The translations under genes and the position numbers were made by a program. From Nephromyces sp. MM_2019 (Eukaryota > Apicomplexa > Aconoidasida > Nephromycida), in assembly GCA_015657535.1 (NCBI GenBank), contig JADHZB010001888.1, positions 8,346 to 72,345 of the forward strand: DNA of 64,000 bases, given 5' to 3'. Positions 25,649 through 37,878 of this stretch are shown here, one piece after another (within the stretch, counting starts at the first letter, position 1; each line of letters begins with the position of its first letter). The notes under the pieces are model-generated. The model was not told the origin of the DNA. It worked only from the letters and a program-made list of their open reading frames with translations, and ran no database searches.

Positions 25649-26152
25649 CTTTAAGATCTTTAATAATTCTGGTACAAAATTTCTAAATCAGTAATTTTCA
25701 AGATTTGTAAAACTAAGGATTGAGCAAGCTATACCAAAACATCTTATTCTCAGTTATAAATTTAGTTTAACTATCGTGAGGTGCAACTTGATTGATTAAA
25801 TCATGAGGATCTCGAAATAATATTCATTAAAAATTTTACAAAGGTTTAGCAAAATCATAATCATAATCGAATTTTAAGGTTACATTTCAGTTTTATTAAG
25901 GTTGATGCTGTTTAAATTTAATATTTTGAATCTATAGTTTAAATAAAAATCACTTTTGTTCCACATCACACTGAGGCACAAAAGAGGTTTAGAATTGATC
26001 TATGAAATTGGAAAAATAGTAATGATAGTAAATTTGAATTCCTATCTCTTGATAACATTTTTACAATATAATAATTATATCTTTTCTTTGTTTTAAAGTG
26101 GGCTAGAATTTTTGTGAGATATGGAAATCAGTTTAAATATAAATTGAAATAC
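25649..26152. other. short intergenic stretch
   Basis: About 500 AT-rich bases between the tandem minus-strand genes NIP30-like and DNAAF4-like. It should hold the DNAAF4 promoter and the NIP30-like 3' end. Nothing specific is seen. Confidence 0.55.
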
Positions 26153-27228
26153 TCAATCTGAAGATTCCGAGCCTGAGTCGTAATTTAAAATGTTAGCAAA
26201 CACAGAGTAATCACTCTTTATATTCTGTTCCTTGTAGGCTGGGGGACTTTGAGATCCTTGAGGAGTTTCTGGCTTTAGCTTTTTATTAATTATTGGGGAA
26301 CTCCTTAACTAAAATTGTTCAATATACAGTTTTGGCTGATAAAACTTATGGTAAAGTGTAAAAAATTCTTACAGCGACAAAATCCTTAGCAGTTGTCTCT
26401 GTCTTAGTAGAAGAAAATAAATTTATTTGGGTTCCAGTTTTATGTTGATTTGGGTTGTTCTTTGATTCGGTTCGTCGCTTTCTGCTAAATGGAAGCTCGA
26501 TTCTATTTTCTGTTGGTTTATGTAGCATGTTTCTGGCTTTAGCAAATTCCATTTTTATATCTTCATCTTCCTTTTGTCGTTTTAAAGCAAGCCCTTTTTC
26601 TTTGGAATCTAAAGCTTCATAAAATTCAAATTCTTCCTCTGTGACCTGCGATAGAATAATTTTAAAGTAGATTCTTTGGTGATATCTACTTTATATTAAA
26701 TTATTTATAAATAAAAAGTAAAAGGTGATAAGAGAGTTATACCGATGCTACTGGATATTTAGGCTCCTGAGTATCATTCTCCTTAGATTTTTCTTGAGAA
26801 TCTTGAGCTTGATTATCGTAAATTTGCTCAGAGAGGCTGTTAATTAAGTATGAATGTATTGGCTTTAATGACCAGCTAATAAAAATGAGAATGGTTTCAA
26901 ATTATAAAAATTAAGTAGTTAAGAAATGGAGGTCTTTCCTTCACAGTTAAATATAACTTTTAGATGTCATTAACAGCTGCCTACCTTCGAAATTGGGGAT
27001 CTGAAGTATATGTTTTCGATTAATTCAAGTAATACTTAAAATGAATTGAAAAAGTTTCTGAAAATAATTTGTTAATGAAGCTTTAATTTTACCTCTGTTG
27101 AATTCAGGTAGCTTAGAGAGCATTGCTTCAGTTGCTATTTGTTCATCTGATTTGGCTTCAATCTCCGTTTCTTTGACACCTTCAGAAGTGAATTCTGTTT
27201 TCAAAACAGAAGTTTTAACGAAGTTCAT
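26153..27228 (-). CDS. NIP30/FAM192A (PSME3IP1)-like nuclear protein
   Basis: NIP30-domain proteins are small nuclear proteins; the animal member binds the PA28-gamma proteasome activator. Five exons: 27093-27228, 26985-27000, 26743-26836, 26645 down to 26373, and 26153-26308, giving 224 residues (animal proteins about 254). The match is in the layout SLSEQIYDNQ, then TEEEFEFYEALDSKEKGLAL and EDEDIKMEFAKARN, which follows the family pattern of a Leu-x-Glu-Gln segment, an acidic LDEDE-like segment and a long charged helix ending in an FR-A-like motif. A basic stretch (SRKRRTES) may be a nuclear localisation signal. The C-terminus ends in an acidic serine-rich tail (YDSGSESSD), a possible casein kinase 2 site. 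Exon 2 is only 16 bases. Family assignment rests on pattern, not strong identity. Confidence 0.66.
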
Positions 27229-28379
27229 CTTGATTTATCTAAGCTTAGGTTTAAGGCTTGAAGATTTTATATGCTAACTAATTTTGCTCCTCTGGTAACC
27301 TTATGGACATTTGATTGTAGTTTGAAAATTTAATTGGACCGAATAATATTACAAGTCAAGGATTGAAAGCCATTGATGAAGATATAACTCAGGTTTTGGG
27401 ATATACTTAAATGTGCATAATTAAAAATTAAGTTTTTTAGACTAGTTTGAATTTTTATTTTAACACTTACAATTGATCCCCTTAAAAGATTGAAATGATT
27501 TTGTGTTCTTTTATATTTGGTCATTTTTCTAAAAAAGAAAATTTTGTATTTTCAGTTGAATGTGTATACGAAGATGCATTTGCAATGTAGGAATAAACAA
27601 GGAAATCCTTTTTATGATAATAAAATTTCAGAGTTATTTATCAATCAAGTTTAAAATCAGAAAATTTTAGAATGAAAATCTCAATTTGTGATATTTTTGC
27701 AATTGTTCTGAATTGCTCTGATCGTTTATGTTTAGCGCAATTAACTAGGTTACTGAAAAACACTATCATATTGACAACTTTTGAAAAATTTTCGTTTAAA
27801 CTTAAGCTGGTTGGTTACCTTACTTTTGTGAATTGTTGTTATTTCTTAATTGAAGCAAAATTTTATAGTAAAATTTATTATAAATAAAATTTACTATTCG
27901 AACAAAGTTTTTATTTTATGAATATCTTCCCATCGATGAGATTAACTCATATATGTAGATATTGAATAATTTTACATCGAACTCAAACAACTCTCAAACA
28001 TAGAACTCAAACAACTCTCAAACATCGAACTCAAACAACTCTCAAACATCAAACTCAAAAAACTTTCAATTAGAATCGTATAAAAAACTCAGCTTATCAC
28101 CCAATAGTTAATGCCTTTAATTTTCAGCTATAACCGACCCCAATCAGCTTTTATCGGATCCTGGAATTTATCTTTCTAATACTCTAAATATACATACAAA
28201 ATAAAATTTTAATGTCCAATATTTGTAAAATACTTGTAGCTTATTAGAATGAATACATGTATTATAAATCTAAAATATTTTTTCACAATAACAAAGCCTT
28301 CACCAAGTTATCATAAAACAGCTTCTATATACTTGATTGGGTCTCTCAGAGCTTAATTCTCTTTTTTCTAGTATTACTC
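27229..28379. other. divergent intergenic region with minisatellite
   Basis: 1.15 kb between the divergent NIP30-like and kinase genes. Apart from the 24-bp repeat at 27975-28070 it is AT-rich with no supported exon. Short open frames on both strands have no recognisable content. Confidence 0.6.
27975..28070. repeat. 24-bp minisatellite, four copies
   Basis: Four tandem copies of CATCGAACTCAAACAACTCT followed by CAAA. The first three are nearly identical and the fourth is degenerate. It lies about 310 bases upstream of the kinase start codon. Confidence 0.95.
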
Positions 28380-30800
28380 ATGTCGAAAGAAGCTAAAAAA
28401 GGGTTAAACCAAAACACAGCGCTGCCTTCATTTTCCTTAAAAAACAGGGAAACGAAGCAGCAAGCTAATCCAGTTGGACCAATTATTCGAAATCCTATAC
28501 CTTACAATTATAGAAGGCCACGCAACCAACCAAACTCTTTAGAATCAAGCACCACTGTTTTAAATGCATTTCTGAATAGAAATTCGATCAATAGTCTTCT
28601 TCTAGAATACAACATAAAGGTCAGCACGAATATTCAGATATCAAATTCAGAATTAGAAATAAGTGGAAACGCATCCCCTCTCTAAATTTTTTGAAAATAA
28701 TTTTACCTATTTTTTTAATACAGACAATAACTGATTCAACAGGCAACTTCAATGAGGAAAATTGCCTAGGCCTTGGTTCATTTGGAAAAGTTTATAAAGG
28801 TAATCTCTTTGGAACTTTGATTGCTGTTAAGGTGCTCTACTCTCCAAAGAAAGACGATTTCATGCAAGAAGTTTCGGCTCTTTCGAAATATCGGTATATA
28901 TAAACCTATGCTTTGTTTTATAATATTATTTCACTCTTTAGTAACGAAACAACTTTTCACAGACATCCGAATCTAGTAATGCTTATGGGATATGCGATGC
29001 ACCAAAACATATTCTACCTTATCTTTGAATATATATCAAATGGAGATCTTCGAGATCGATTAGCAGCAGGTTTGAATATTTGTACACATAACTTGATATA
29101 TATATTGCCAACTTTCTTTTAGGTGATTTGGACTGGAAAAAACGAATTTCGATTATGGTAGATACAGCTACAGGTCTAAGTTATTTACATAACAGTGAGC
29201 CTAGGTGTTTCCATAGAGATGTGAAATCTTCAAATATTCTCATTTCTGAATCTGGTGCTGCCAAAGTTGCTGATTTTGGGCTTGCTCGCCTTGCTTCAGC
29301 ATCTAAAAATTACTTAAAAGTCAAAGAATCAGCTGGAACTATAGGCTACGCAGACCCATGTTATGTTAGAACGTAATCTTTCATCAATATATACTTTTTG
29401 AGATATGCTATTCTCCATTTCACCGCATTTATGTTCCAGACGGACATTCTCAGAAGCATCCGAAGTTTATTCCTTTGGGATGCTATTGTTTGAAATTTTG
29501 ACTTCTAGACCTCCAGCAGAACGAGTAAATTGCATTATGAAATAATTTTCCATCATTATATCTAAGATTTTTTTGAATATTACAATTTGGTTAATCACTT
29601 TTTTTACTCGTGTATGGTCTAGAAAGAGGATGGAAAAGTAGTATTTTTAATAAATTTCATCAATGGTAAACTTGAGAACATTTTGAGGATATTGGACACG
29701 AACGCGAATTTCCCATGTTCAGTAATAACAGACATTTCAAACTTAGCCCTCAGGTACCTATTTCAAAATTCGGCAATATACTTATACCACTCTCGTATTA
29801 AATATTTAATTTTTTTATTTACTACCAACACAGATGTACTAATGACAACCCTGAAAATAGACCTAAATTTTTGGATATCATAATTGACCTAAAACAACTC
29901 CTTTTATCCTCATCATATATACCAGGTTATGTTCTTTAGGACTTTTAAAAACTCATCACTTTAATTTTAATTGGTATTTATTTACAGAACCTGTCCGATT
30001 AGTAGCTTCTGAAACTTCAGAGTTAGAAAATTTTTCCGGTAAAGTTTTTGTATGATAACCGTTTAAATTTGATACATTTGACCTTATCTTAAAATTCGTG
30101 TAATTTCTAAACTCAATACTATGTATGCAACAATACTTAAATTCAGAATCTAAACTAATTACTAACTAATTTCAACTTCAGATCATGAGGACAACCGAGC
30201 TGAAAATCAAATTCTTAATAATTATAAGCGAGATCAAAACTATAATAATCACTTTGAAGAAACTTCATTGAGCCAAATCACTCACTTTAGAAACCCTGAC
30301 GCAGCGCATTCACCTATTGACATTTCTCTTGATGAATCTGTAAAATTGGAAAGTTATCCTGATTCTAGAGAAGATACTGCAGCAACTGACAATGTCGTAC
30401 CATATTACAATATATCTGATAACCTAGACCTCTCAGTCGGGCAGGATCTCCATGTTAATACTATGCAACAGTTTACACACCCGACAGAGCAAGAGCGTCA
30501 CCCAACCCCAATAGCGTCTCCACCACTAAGTATGAAGCTTCTCTGACTCAATATATTATTATTAATTCGAACATTATAAATTAATAATAACATATTTCAG
30601 GTGACAATGAAGATGAATATGATCGAATGATGTACGAACTCTCCATTCAACTATCACTAGATTGTGAGGAAGCTCGTAAAATAAGGGAAATCGTAAGTTT
30701 TTATATATTTCCATGGTCTTTAGATTATATCCTCCCTTGTATACAGGAAGACCAGCGTGAACTTCAAGCCGCGATAGAAATTTCTAAAAGAGAATTTTAA
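28380..30800 (+). CDS. TKL-type protein kinase with C-terminal ubiquitin-interacting motifs
   Basis: Eleven exons: 28380-28619, 28724-28893, 28963-29069, 29123-29372, 29440-29524, 29623-29753, 29834-29925, 29988-30038, 30182-30529, 30601-30692 and 30747-30800, giving 539 residues. The kinase domain spans about residues 88-325. The Gly loop GLGSFGKVYKG is at 96-106, catalytic Lys in IAVKVL at 116, HPNLVMLMGY, CFHRDVKSSNIL with Asp 205, ADFGLARL with Asp 223, GTIGYADPCYV, and SEVYSFGMLLFEILTSRPP. All catalytic residues are present, so it should be active. The HRDVKSSNIL and GTIGYADP motifs resemble plant receptor-like/IRAK kinases (TKL group), but there is no signal peptide or membrane span. 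After a Ser/Asn-rich linker the C-terminus carries two UIM-like helices: YELSIQLSLDCEEA (exon 10) and EDQRELQAAIEISKREF (exon 11, residues 522-538). The second fits the UIM consensus well. Confidence 0.92.
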
Positions 30801-31523
30801 AGTAAACAGATACTCATATCTTTATTTGAATGGAATATCTCAGAAATTTGATTGAAATTTTTTTAAAGAACAACACTATTATTTAATTTTTTCAAGTAAC
30901 TTATTTAAACCTAAATTCTTTCTTAACTTTTGTTTGGTGATAACACACAATAAAATCACTTTTAAATCTATGAAGATACCAAGTATATAAACCACATTTA
31001 TATTTAGGATTGAGTATACGCGATACATTAAGTGAATAATTTAAAACTTATGTAATAAAAAAGCTTATATATCCTATTATAGGCTATAATAAAAAATTTG
31101 ATAGAACTGTTTCAACCCAATTATTTAATTTGTTGCTGGTTAATCAAAACTTAAAGCCTAATTTCACAACTGCAAATTAATTTATAGATAATAATAGTTC
31201 GGCCTAACATAAACTAGTTTATGATTTTATCTATAACTAGAATATAATTTATCCACAGGTTGCTACAATCCTTAAATGTTGCCTTAGTAATGTTGTGGGC
31301 TTTGACGCTAACTTTAAGGCCACAAGTTTGTTGATAACTCAACTAAATTAAATTTGTTTATTTTACCAAGTTGATAATTAAATATAGTTAATGGCTGCTT
31401 ACATAATTTTATTTAAAAAGTAATGAATTACATTCAAGTGAAATAATTCAGCTTATCACAAAATTTTAATCATATTACAATCTCTTTTGAAATCATTTTA
31501 AATAATAACTTTTTATTAACATA
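30801..31523. other. intergenic stretch
   Basis: About 720 AT-rich bases between the kinase stop and the next start. No coding exon or RNA gene is recognised. Confidence 0.6.
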
Positions 31524-32469
31524 ATGAAGCAGTCCGAATGGTATTCGAAGGCTGAGTCTGGTGAGAAATATTTAAAGAAAATTTTAAGGTTTGTGCTAAT
31601 ATTTAATCATGATTTTAACTTAATTAGGGGAAATGTCAGAACCTGAGCTTCAACATGTGTCAACAATTGATGTAACTGACTTTCCAAAACTTGAAAATCT
31701 CGGTAGTGGATTGATTGATTCTACAATTAAAGGTCCTCAAGATATGGTCAAAGAAATGAAGAACTGGTTGAGGTAATGCAATGGCTATTCTAACTAAAAT
31801 AAATTTGAATACAAATTCTTGAAATATAATTTTAGAACTGGAATAAGCCCTGATGGAACTAGAATGATGACTGATGAAAGTGTTAATTGGTAAGCTTTTG
31901 CAATTTATAAGTCTTGGTCAGTCTAGATTAATCGAACCAAACTTAATTTTATATATAGGGTGCATGATGTTTATCATGGTACTAGAGTAAATGATACTAA
32001 TTTTGAAGCATTGCCTAAAGGATCTCAAACGGATTATTATTATTGGACATGCCCTTATCAAAGCCATATTGGTGAGATACAAATGGTGATGATGAAAGCC
32101 CAAGTTAATTTTTCAGATGGTACTCATATGCCGGCCGACAGATTAGAACAAAGAATGAGAAGATCCGAAAGATTAGCTCAATTAGCTGAAAAATATAAGC
32201 AACACAAAGAAAAGAAAAGAGAAGAGTTCATAAAGGAACGCGCCTTCAAGCAGCATAGAAGTAATAATTACATTTATTTTCAGAATAATTCTAGTTCAAT
32301 TTTTTTTTATTAAAATTTTTTAGATCATCCTTTAAGGAAGAAGGGTATATATACTAAGTATTTTTGGCAAGGAGATGAAGAGCAGGAGGGTAATACAAAT
32401 GAAAATGAAGCACTACAAGAGCCACAACAAGAAGCACAACAAGTATCTCCTGATGATAACCAAGGATAA
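31524..32469 (+). CDS. conserved-looking protein of unknown function, 227 residues
   Basis: Five exons in phase: 31524-31560, 31628-31772, 31836-31889, 31959-32260 and 32324-32469. I do not recognise the family. The middle looks structured and aromatic (VNWVHDVYHGTRV, YYYWTCPYQSHIGEIQMVMM). It is followed by a strongly charged helix with a basic run (LEQRMRRSERLAQLAEKYKQ, then HKEKKREEF), probably coiled coil, and a Gln/Glu-rich tail. There is no signal peptide or membrane segment. The composition would suit an RNA-, ribosome- or mitochondrial-complex protein, but that is only a guess. It lies in tandem with the secreted-protein gene at 32700. Confidence 0.75.
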
Positions 32470-32699
32470 ACTTAAGCTAAACAGTCTGAATATTCCTAAA
32501 CTTAAAAAAAATGTCATGAATGAAAGAGTCTATTACTTCAAAATGAATGAAAGTTTTTTCATGAACACTTCCGACTCTAAGACTAGCTTGATGTGCATTT
32601 GTTATAACTGTTTTAGTGTAATTACAATTGAAAATAGATATATAATGTTATTAGAAAACTTTTGTTTGCGAATTAAACTTTCCGAAATCTTTTCGAAAA

Positions 32700-33635
32700 A
32701 TGAACTGCTTAGTAATTTTATACTTACTTCTGCTTAATGTCATAATAGTAGAACTAGTGGCGGAAAATTCTAAATTTATTGGCAATCTAATGGGCAATCC
32801 ACCAAAAATAGCTCTTAAAGTTATGCCTTCTAAGAAAATGAGAGTAATTCATTAAACACATTCTAGGATGTATTGATATTTTAATTTTAATACTCAAGTT
32901 GACACAAGGTGACGTGGATTCACTTTTATTAGATATTCGGAGAGAAGTTAAAAAGCAGGTTACTTTATCTTACACTATTAATTCTGACCCATCTTATGAT
33001 CCATTATGTATTAAGGTCAATCATGTACAAGGTTCCTATCATAGCCTCCAAAAATAGTTACAGTTTGATGTGAAATATTTTTTCTAGAGCAGTTTGCAGA
33101 AGCTGAACGGCTTAAGCAAAGAGCTTCATCAACGTGGGCACTAAATGATGCTCCATTATTCGTACCTAACGAAGGTAAAATTGTTTTTGAGATAATTATA
33201 CCAGGTTGATGAGTACGAGTTAGCAATGCCATTTAAAAATGTACCAAACGGTCAGATTCCACAGAGTTATAACAATGGACTGGTAGTTGTGTTTCAATTA
33301 AATTTCAATTGAGTCTTAATTCTTGAAATTTAAAATCTATTAGAGGCTACTCCAAATACCTAAGCGAGATGATAATTATGCTCGACAATCAAAAAAGCTA
33401 TTAGAAAGGATGTCAATGGTACAAATTCAAGATAATTTTTTTTTAATTTTAACTAAACTATTTTAAAGATTTCAAGTCTTTATAGAAAATTAACTAACAT
33501 GGAAGATTCACAAGTTAATTCTTAGTGCTTGATTAAACCCTAAGGATCTTTATTGACTCCGCTTTAGAAAAAAGCTAATTTAAATTTCAGACAAGTTGCC
33601 AAGAAAAGCAATGGTATCCAAAGCAAAAGTCATGA
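32700..33635 (+). CDS. small secreted protein of unknown family, 197 residues
   Basis: Seven short exons splice in phase: 32700-32843, 32899-33031, 33088-33161, 33205-33282, 33344-33418, 33469-33513 and 33591-33635. The start MNCLVILYLLLLNVIIVEL is a clear signal peptide. The mature part is charged, with LTQGDVDSLLLDIRREVKKQ, EQFAEAERLKQRASSTWALN and a basic C-terminal third (SKKLLERMSM, WYPKQKS). No membrane segment follows the signal. I do not recognise the family. The intron at 33162-33204 is only 43 bases; without it the frame closes at a TGA after 33205. The last exons are the least certain because little sequence supports them. Confidence 0.68.
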
Positions 33636-35083
33636 AAAATTTGTTCCTAATCATATCAAAAATGGTACAGAAGTACTATAGCATCTTTAAAAAACCTAGT
33701 TAAGCAATATTCATTCTTTTTCAGGGCCAATTAGCTAAATTTGCGAGATGGGTAAGACTAAGAGCTATCTAATTGCAATAGCTGATACAAACTAAAATTA
33801 TTCCCTGCATAGAACTCAAGGCTGAAACACAGTGTAGAATAATATTTTGTAAGCTCTAAAGCCTTAATAAGACTTACTTATTTACTCAGGTATCATATAT
33901 TTATCATTTATAAATGTCCTTAAACTAGTTTACTGACATTCATCTAAAATCTTAAAATTGATTATTCTTTTATGTGATAGAAAAACAACTAAGATGTTGA
34001 GGTAGAGTTAAGAACCGTACACTGAAAAATCTCCTTACAATTTAGATATGAAGCTCTACAGATTAGGTTAATTCTAGCTTCTAAGCAAATACTTTTTATG
34101 CTTACTTTTGCTATAAACATAGTAATTGATTAACCTATCTAGTCTACATATGGGAGGAACATTTTCTAGTTTGCTTAGAGATTTGCAGAACGTTTTGTAT
34201 TTTGAGTAAATTAAAAAAATTATCACAGGTGTTTATAAGAACATCAAATATTATAATAGCTCCCGAAGTAGGGGCCTAATTTTATACATCCGTTTTTATT
34301 TGTTGGATTAACTTTAATTAAAATTTGGAAATCAAATTTTGATATAAATGGTTTTGGCAAAAGGGTGACACAAAATATAACTAAAGATTAGAATTTAAAA
34401 ATCAGACAGCTTAAGTACATTAAGCGCAGCTAGCTTTTGTATCATATAATAATGAATACAGAGTCTTGTGTTGCCATTTTTGAGAGCTTATCTGAATTTT
34501 ATTTTTTACCATTTATGTCTAAACTTATTGGACTTGTTTTTGTTTCTTATAAGTAGCTAACATAGGTTGACCAAGTTGAACTTTATAAACTGGGTAAAAA
34601 AACATTAATTTACTTCTACTCATTCAATGAGAAGAGTATAAATGTTGACAACACCTACACTAGAATTTTGGCAGATTTTCATTCAACGTGATCTTTACTG
34701 AAATGCGTTGATCTCATACCTAAAGACTTTCGATAACATCAGCTTAGGAAGCTAAAACTAATAATATACCCCATTTATTTATCTAAAATTCATGTTAAAA
34801 AAAATTGATTAATAATTCGGCACATGCGAGAGAAGTACCTTATATAATCTTTGACTGTAAGAGGGTACTCTCCTTTATATAGCTATCCTCCATATTCCAC
34901 ATATAAATAATAGAATATATAAATAATTAACCAAATACTATCCAAACCTATATCACAATTCGTGTTTTTGTACGTAATGTAGTTTCACTTTGGCAGACTT
35001 GTACTTGTTTGATATTCCTTGTATGAAGCCATTTTATTGTCAAAGTGATTTGTTGAACTGTTTTGTCGTCATATATTGTTACC
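33636..35083. other. gene-free intergenic stretch
   Basis: 1.45 kb of AT-rich sequence with no supported coding exon on either strand and no RNA gene recognised. The promoter of the hydrolase gene should lie at its right end. Confidence 0.55.
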
Positions 35084-37098
35084 ATGGGACAAATCCTGAA
35101 TCTAATAATCTTTAGACCTCCTCGTACTAGCTATCCCAACAGCTATGTACTACCCAGTCAAATGCTCCATAAGATACCACGGATTAGATTAGACTCTAAC
35201 AACAAGAAACACTGGGACTTTCTGTATGGATTTCACATAAGAAATGACTCAGAATTCACCATTTTATACAGTCATGCAAATGCCGAAGATTTGGGTAACA
35301 TATACAAGTGGCTTAAAAGACTGAGTGATACTTGGAATGTCAATGTCTTCGCCTATGAGTACACAGGTTAAAATCTCTCCCCTTTTCTCAAACCTATCCC
35401 TTCTTTACACTAAACCTCTGTTATAAACGCTCATTATCAGGTTATGGGCATCACCGGCAAGTCGAACCTTCAGAGCTATCCATATGCTTAGATATACATG
35501 CAGCCTTTAATTATCTTGTTAATGACCTCAAGATATCTACCGACAAGATAATTCTACATGGGAGGTCCTTAGGTTGCTTTCCTACTTGCGATTTAGCCTC
35601 CAGATGCAACCCTTTAGGTGTAATTTTGCAAAGCCCATTCCACAGCATTAAGAAGTTTTCACCATTAGTAGGAATTGTTGGAAACCCTTTCAACAATGCA
35701 ACTAGAGTCAAAAAGATAAAATCACCAATACTAATACTGCATGGTACAGTTGATAATATTATCCCGATGTCCCACTCTCAGGACTTAGTAAAGATAGCTA
35801 ATGATTGCACTTTTCAAATTATTCACGAGGGCAATCATAACGATTTGAATTCTTTCCCTATATTCAGAGCATCTGTATCAAATTTTATAGCAAAAATTAC
35901 AGGCCGACAGACTTTCAATAATGTGGACCAACCCCTGACTAGCTTTTCATCACTTCCGACACTAAACAGCCGGCATGCCTATCAAGTTGATAAAGGAAAG
36001 CTTTTTAGACATCAAAGTTTCACTACCCATAAGGCTATATCACTATCACCTCAAGTAATCAAAGATCAATATGCTATAGGGCACAGTAGTCTTACCCAAT
36101 CTATGGAAGAGTCAGCAACACCCAAAACCAACCAGAATGTAATAGGCTCAACAAGTGAATTTATTTCCACTGAAAAGGAATCTCACAAAGAAGCTAAATC
36201 AAAATCACGTAAACTATACAGCTACAATTCCCTGGAAGACAAGTTGGATTATGTCAAACATATAAATAAACCCAAAACAGAAATTTTTGTTGACCCTGAT
36301 AATAATGTAATCTTAGAATCTGAATCGCATCGAAAATGCTCTCAAAATTACTCTAGTGAGACATTTCACACTATTTCCTATTCCTCATCACTATCGGCAT
36401 TAAATGAACATGAAAAAGAATATCAATCCAAAATTGAAGAACTTGTTAAAACATCTAACTCACAGCTAGACGAAATCAATGTTAAAATTTCAGATGTTTA
36501 CACATCGAAATTAAATAGGTTAAATCGCCTTTCTAATATTCAATCATCTACCACACCTCCGGTGTATGAACATCTATTATCATGCTCAGTAAACTTAAGT
36601 AAATACGCCAGCCTCGAATCATTCAGAGATACATTTATTATACGGAAAAGCTCTGAAACTGACACATTGCCTCACTCTCAAGAACACTTCTCTCAAAAAC
36701 CTACCTCTACCACTGAAATGCACACTCAATTAGAAGAGGACACAGCTCGTTCAATTAAGCCAGAACCATCATTCACAATTAGTCCTCATCCCTTTACGCC
36801 TAATCTTATCAACACCAAACTATCAGAAGGTTACAACTCCTCTTTCTACCCTGACTCTCAAAAAGAAGTTGTAGAAGATATTAATACCAATTTGCCTTTT
36901 GAATTGTTAAACGACATAAAAGAATTCCAAATAAAGGAGATTTCAAAAGATGTCGATGTGAATAACAAACTTTTAAATAATACTGTAAATAGAAATTCTT
37001 TTATTAGCCCCGCTTATGTGAATCTAAATATTTTAAATAATGAATATAATAATTACAATTATAAGCCTTTATCACCATCTGAAAAAGTTATTAGTTAA
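35084..37098 (+). CDS. ABHD17/Bem46-like alpha/beta hydrolase with long C-terminal tail
   Basis: ABHD17 enzymes are membrane-tethered serine hydrolases that remove palmitate from proteins such as Ras. Two exons, 35084-35366 and 35441-37098, encode 646 residues. I chose the ATG at 35084 because MGQILNL gives an N-myristoylation-type Gly2 in place of the Cys-rich palmitoylated N-terminus of animal ABHD17. The hydrolase spans residues 1 to about 250: FTILYSHANAEDLG (oxyanion region), VFAYEYTGYG, nucleophile Ser137 in LHGRSLGC, ILQSPFHSIK, Asp199 in ILHGTVDNIIP and His227 in EGNHND, so the catalytic triad is complete. The remaining 400 residues are Ser/Asn/Lys-rich and probably disordered, and are not part of the family. 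Substrate is inferred only from the family. Confidence 0.9.
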
Positions 37099-37878
37099 CT
37101 TTACTTTTATACAGATGCTTCAATTTCATACAGATTTACTCATATTTTCTCCTTAAATTTTTGATTTAAATTAGTTTGATAAAGCAACACAATTTGTATC
37201 GAATTAAATGTGATTTAAAAAAATATACTTAAAGTTCTAAATGAGCCAGACAAGCAAAATAATTAACAAGCTTGAAAATTTTTTAAAAATAGTATTGTTT
37301 GTGGATGATGAAATTTTATATATGTTTTATATTAAAACATCAATCATAGGAGCATTAATCATCAGATTGTATAAGTCGTTCAAAATAGGTAATTTTCTTA
37401 TGTTGTTTAGGCAGCCAGAACAAATTATACCAAGATAATTCGAATTCTGAATTAATATGAATGGACGGTATAGAAGTTTTTATGTGCAGAGTATGTTTAG
37501 AATCAAAGAGTCAAGTTATTAAGGGGGAGTAATGTGTTAATATATAAGGGATTAAATGTATGTATTATTTTTGTGTAATTAATGGAGTGAATAGCCTGGA
37601 TATGATATTTAATTTATATCTGTCTGTTTACTTGGATTGAATAGATAACTTGTGTGAATAAGTTTTGAAAGAGTGTCAATATAGACTTAACTAAAGGCTA
37701 AAGAGTCTTACCAAATTGTTGAAGAATGTAGACTGTGAATGAGATTTTTGCCAAGGATTGTCTAAAAGTCCAATGCAAACTTTACATCTTTTATCTATTA
37801 AAAAGAAAGATTAGTTTACAACGATCAGGTTTCTGTTATTAGCTATAATGAGATAAATTTTAAATAAATAATGATAAC
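37099..37878. other. convergent intergenic region
   Basis: 780 AT-rich bases between the converging hydrolase and CTU2 stops. Nothing coding is recognised; the 65-codon open frame at 37241 has no supporting features. Confidence 0.6.

Noticed and set aside
32375..32737. 120-codon plus-strand open frame
   Set aside because: It overlaps the last exon of the 227-residue gene in another frame and then the start of the secreted-protein gene, with no splice or composition support.
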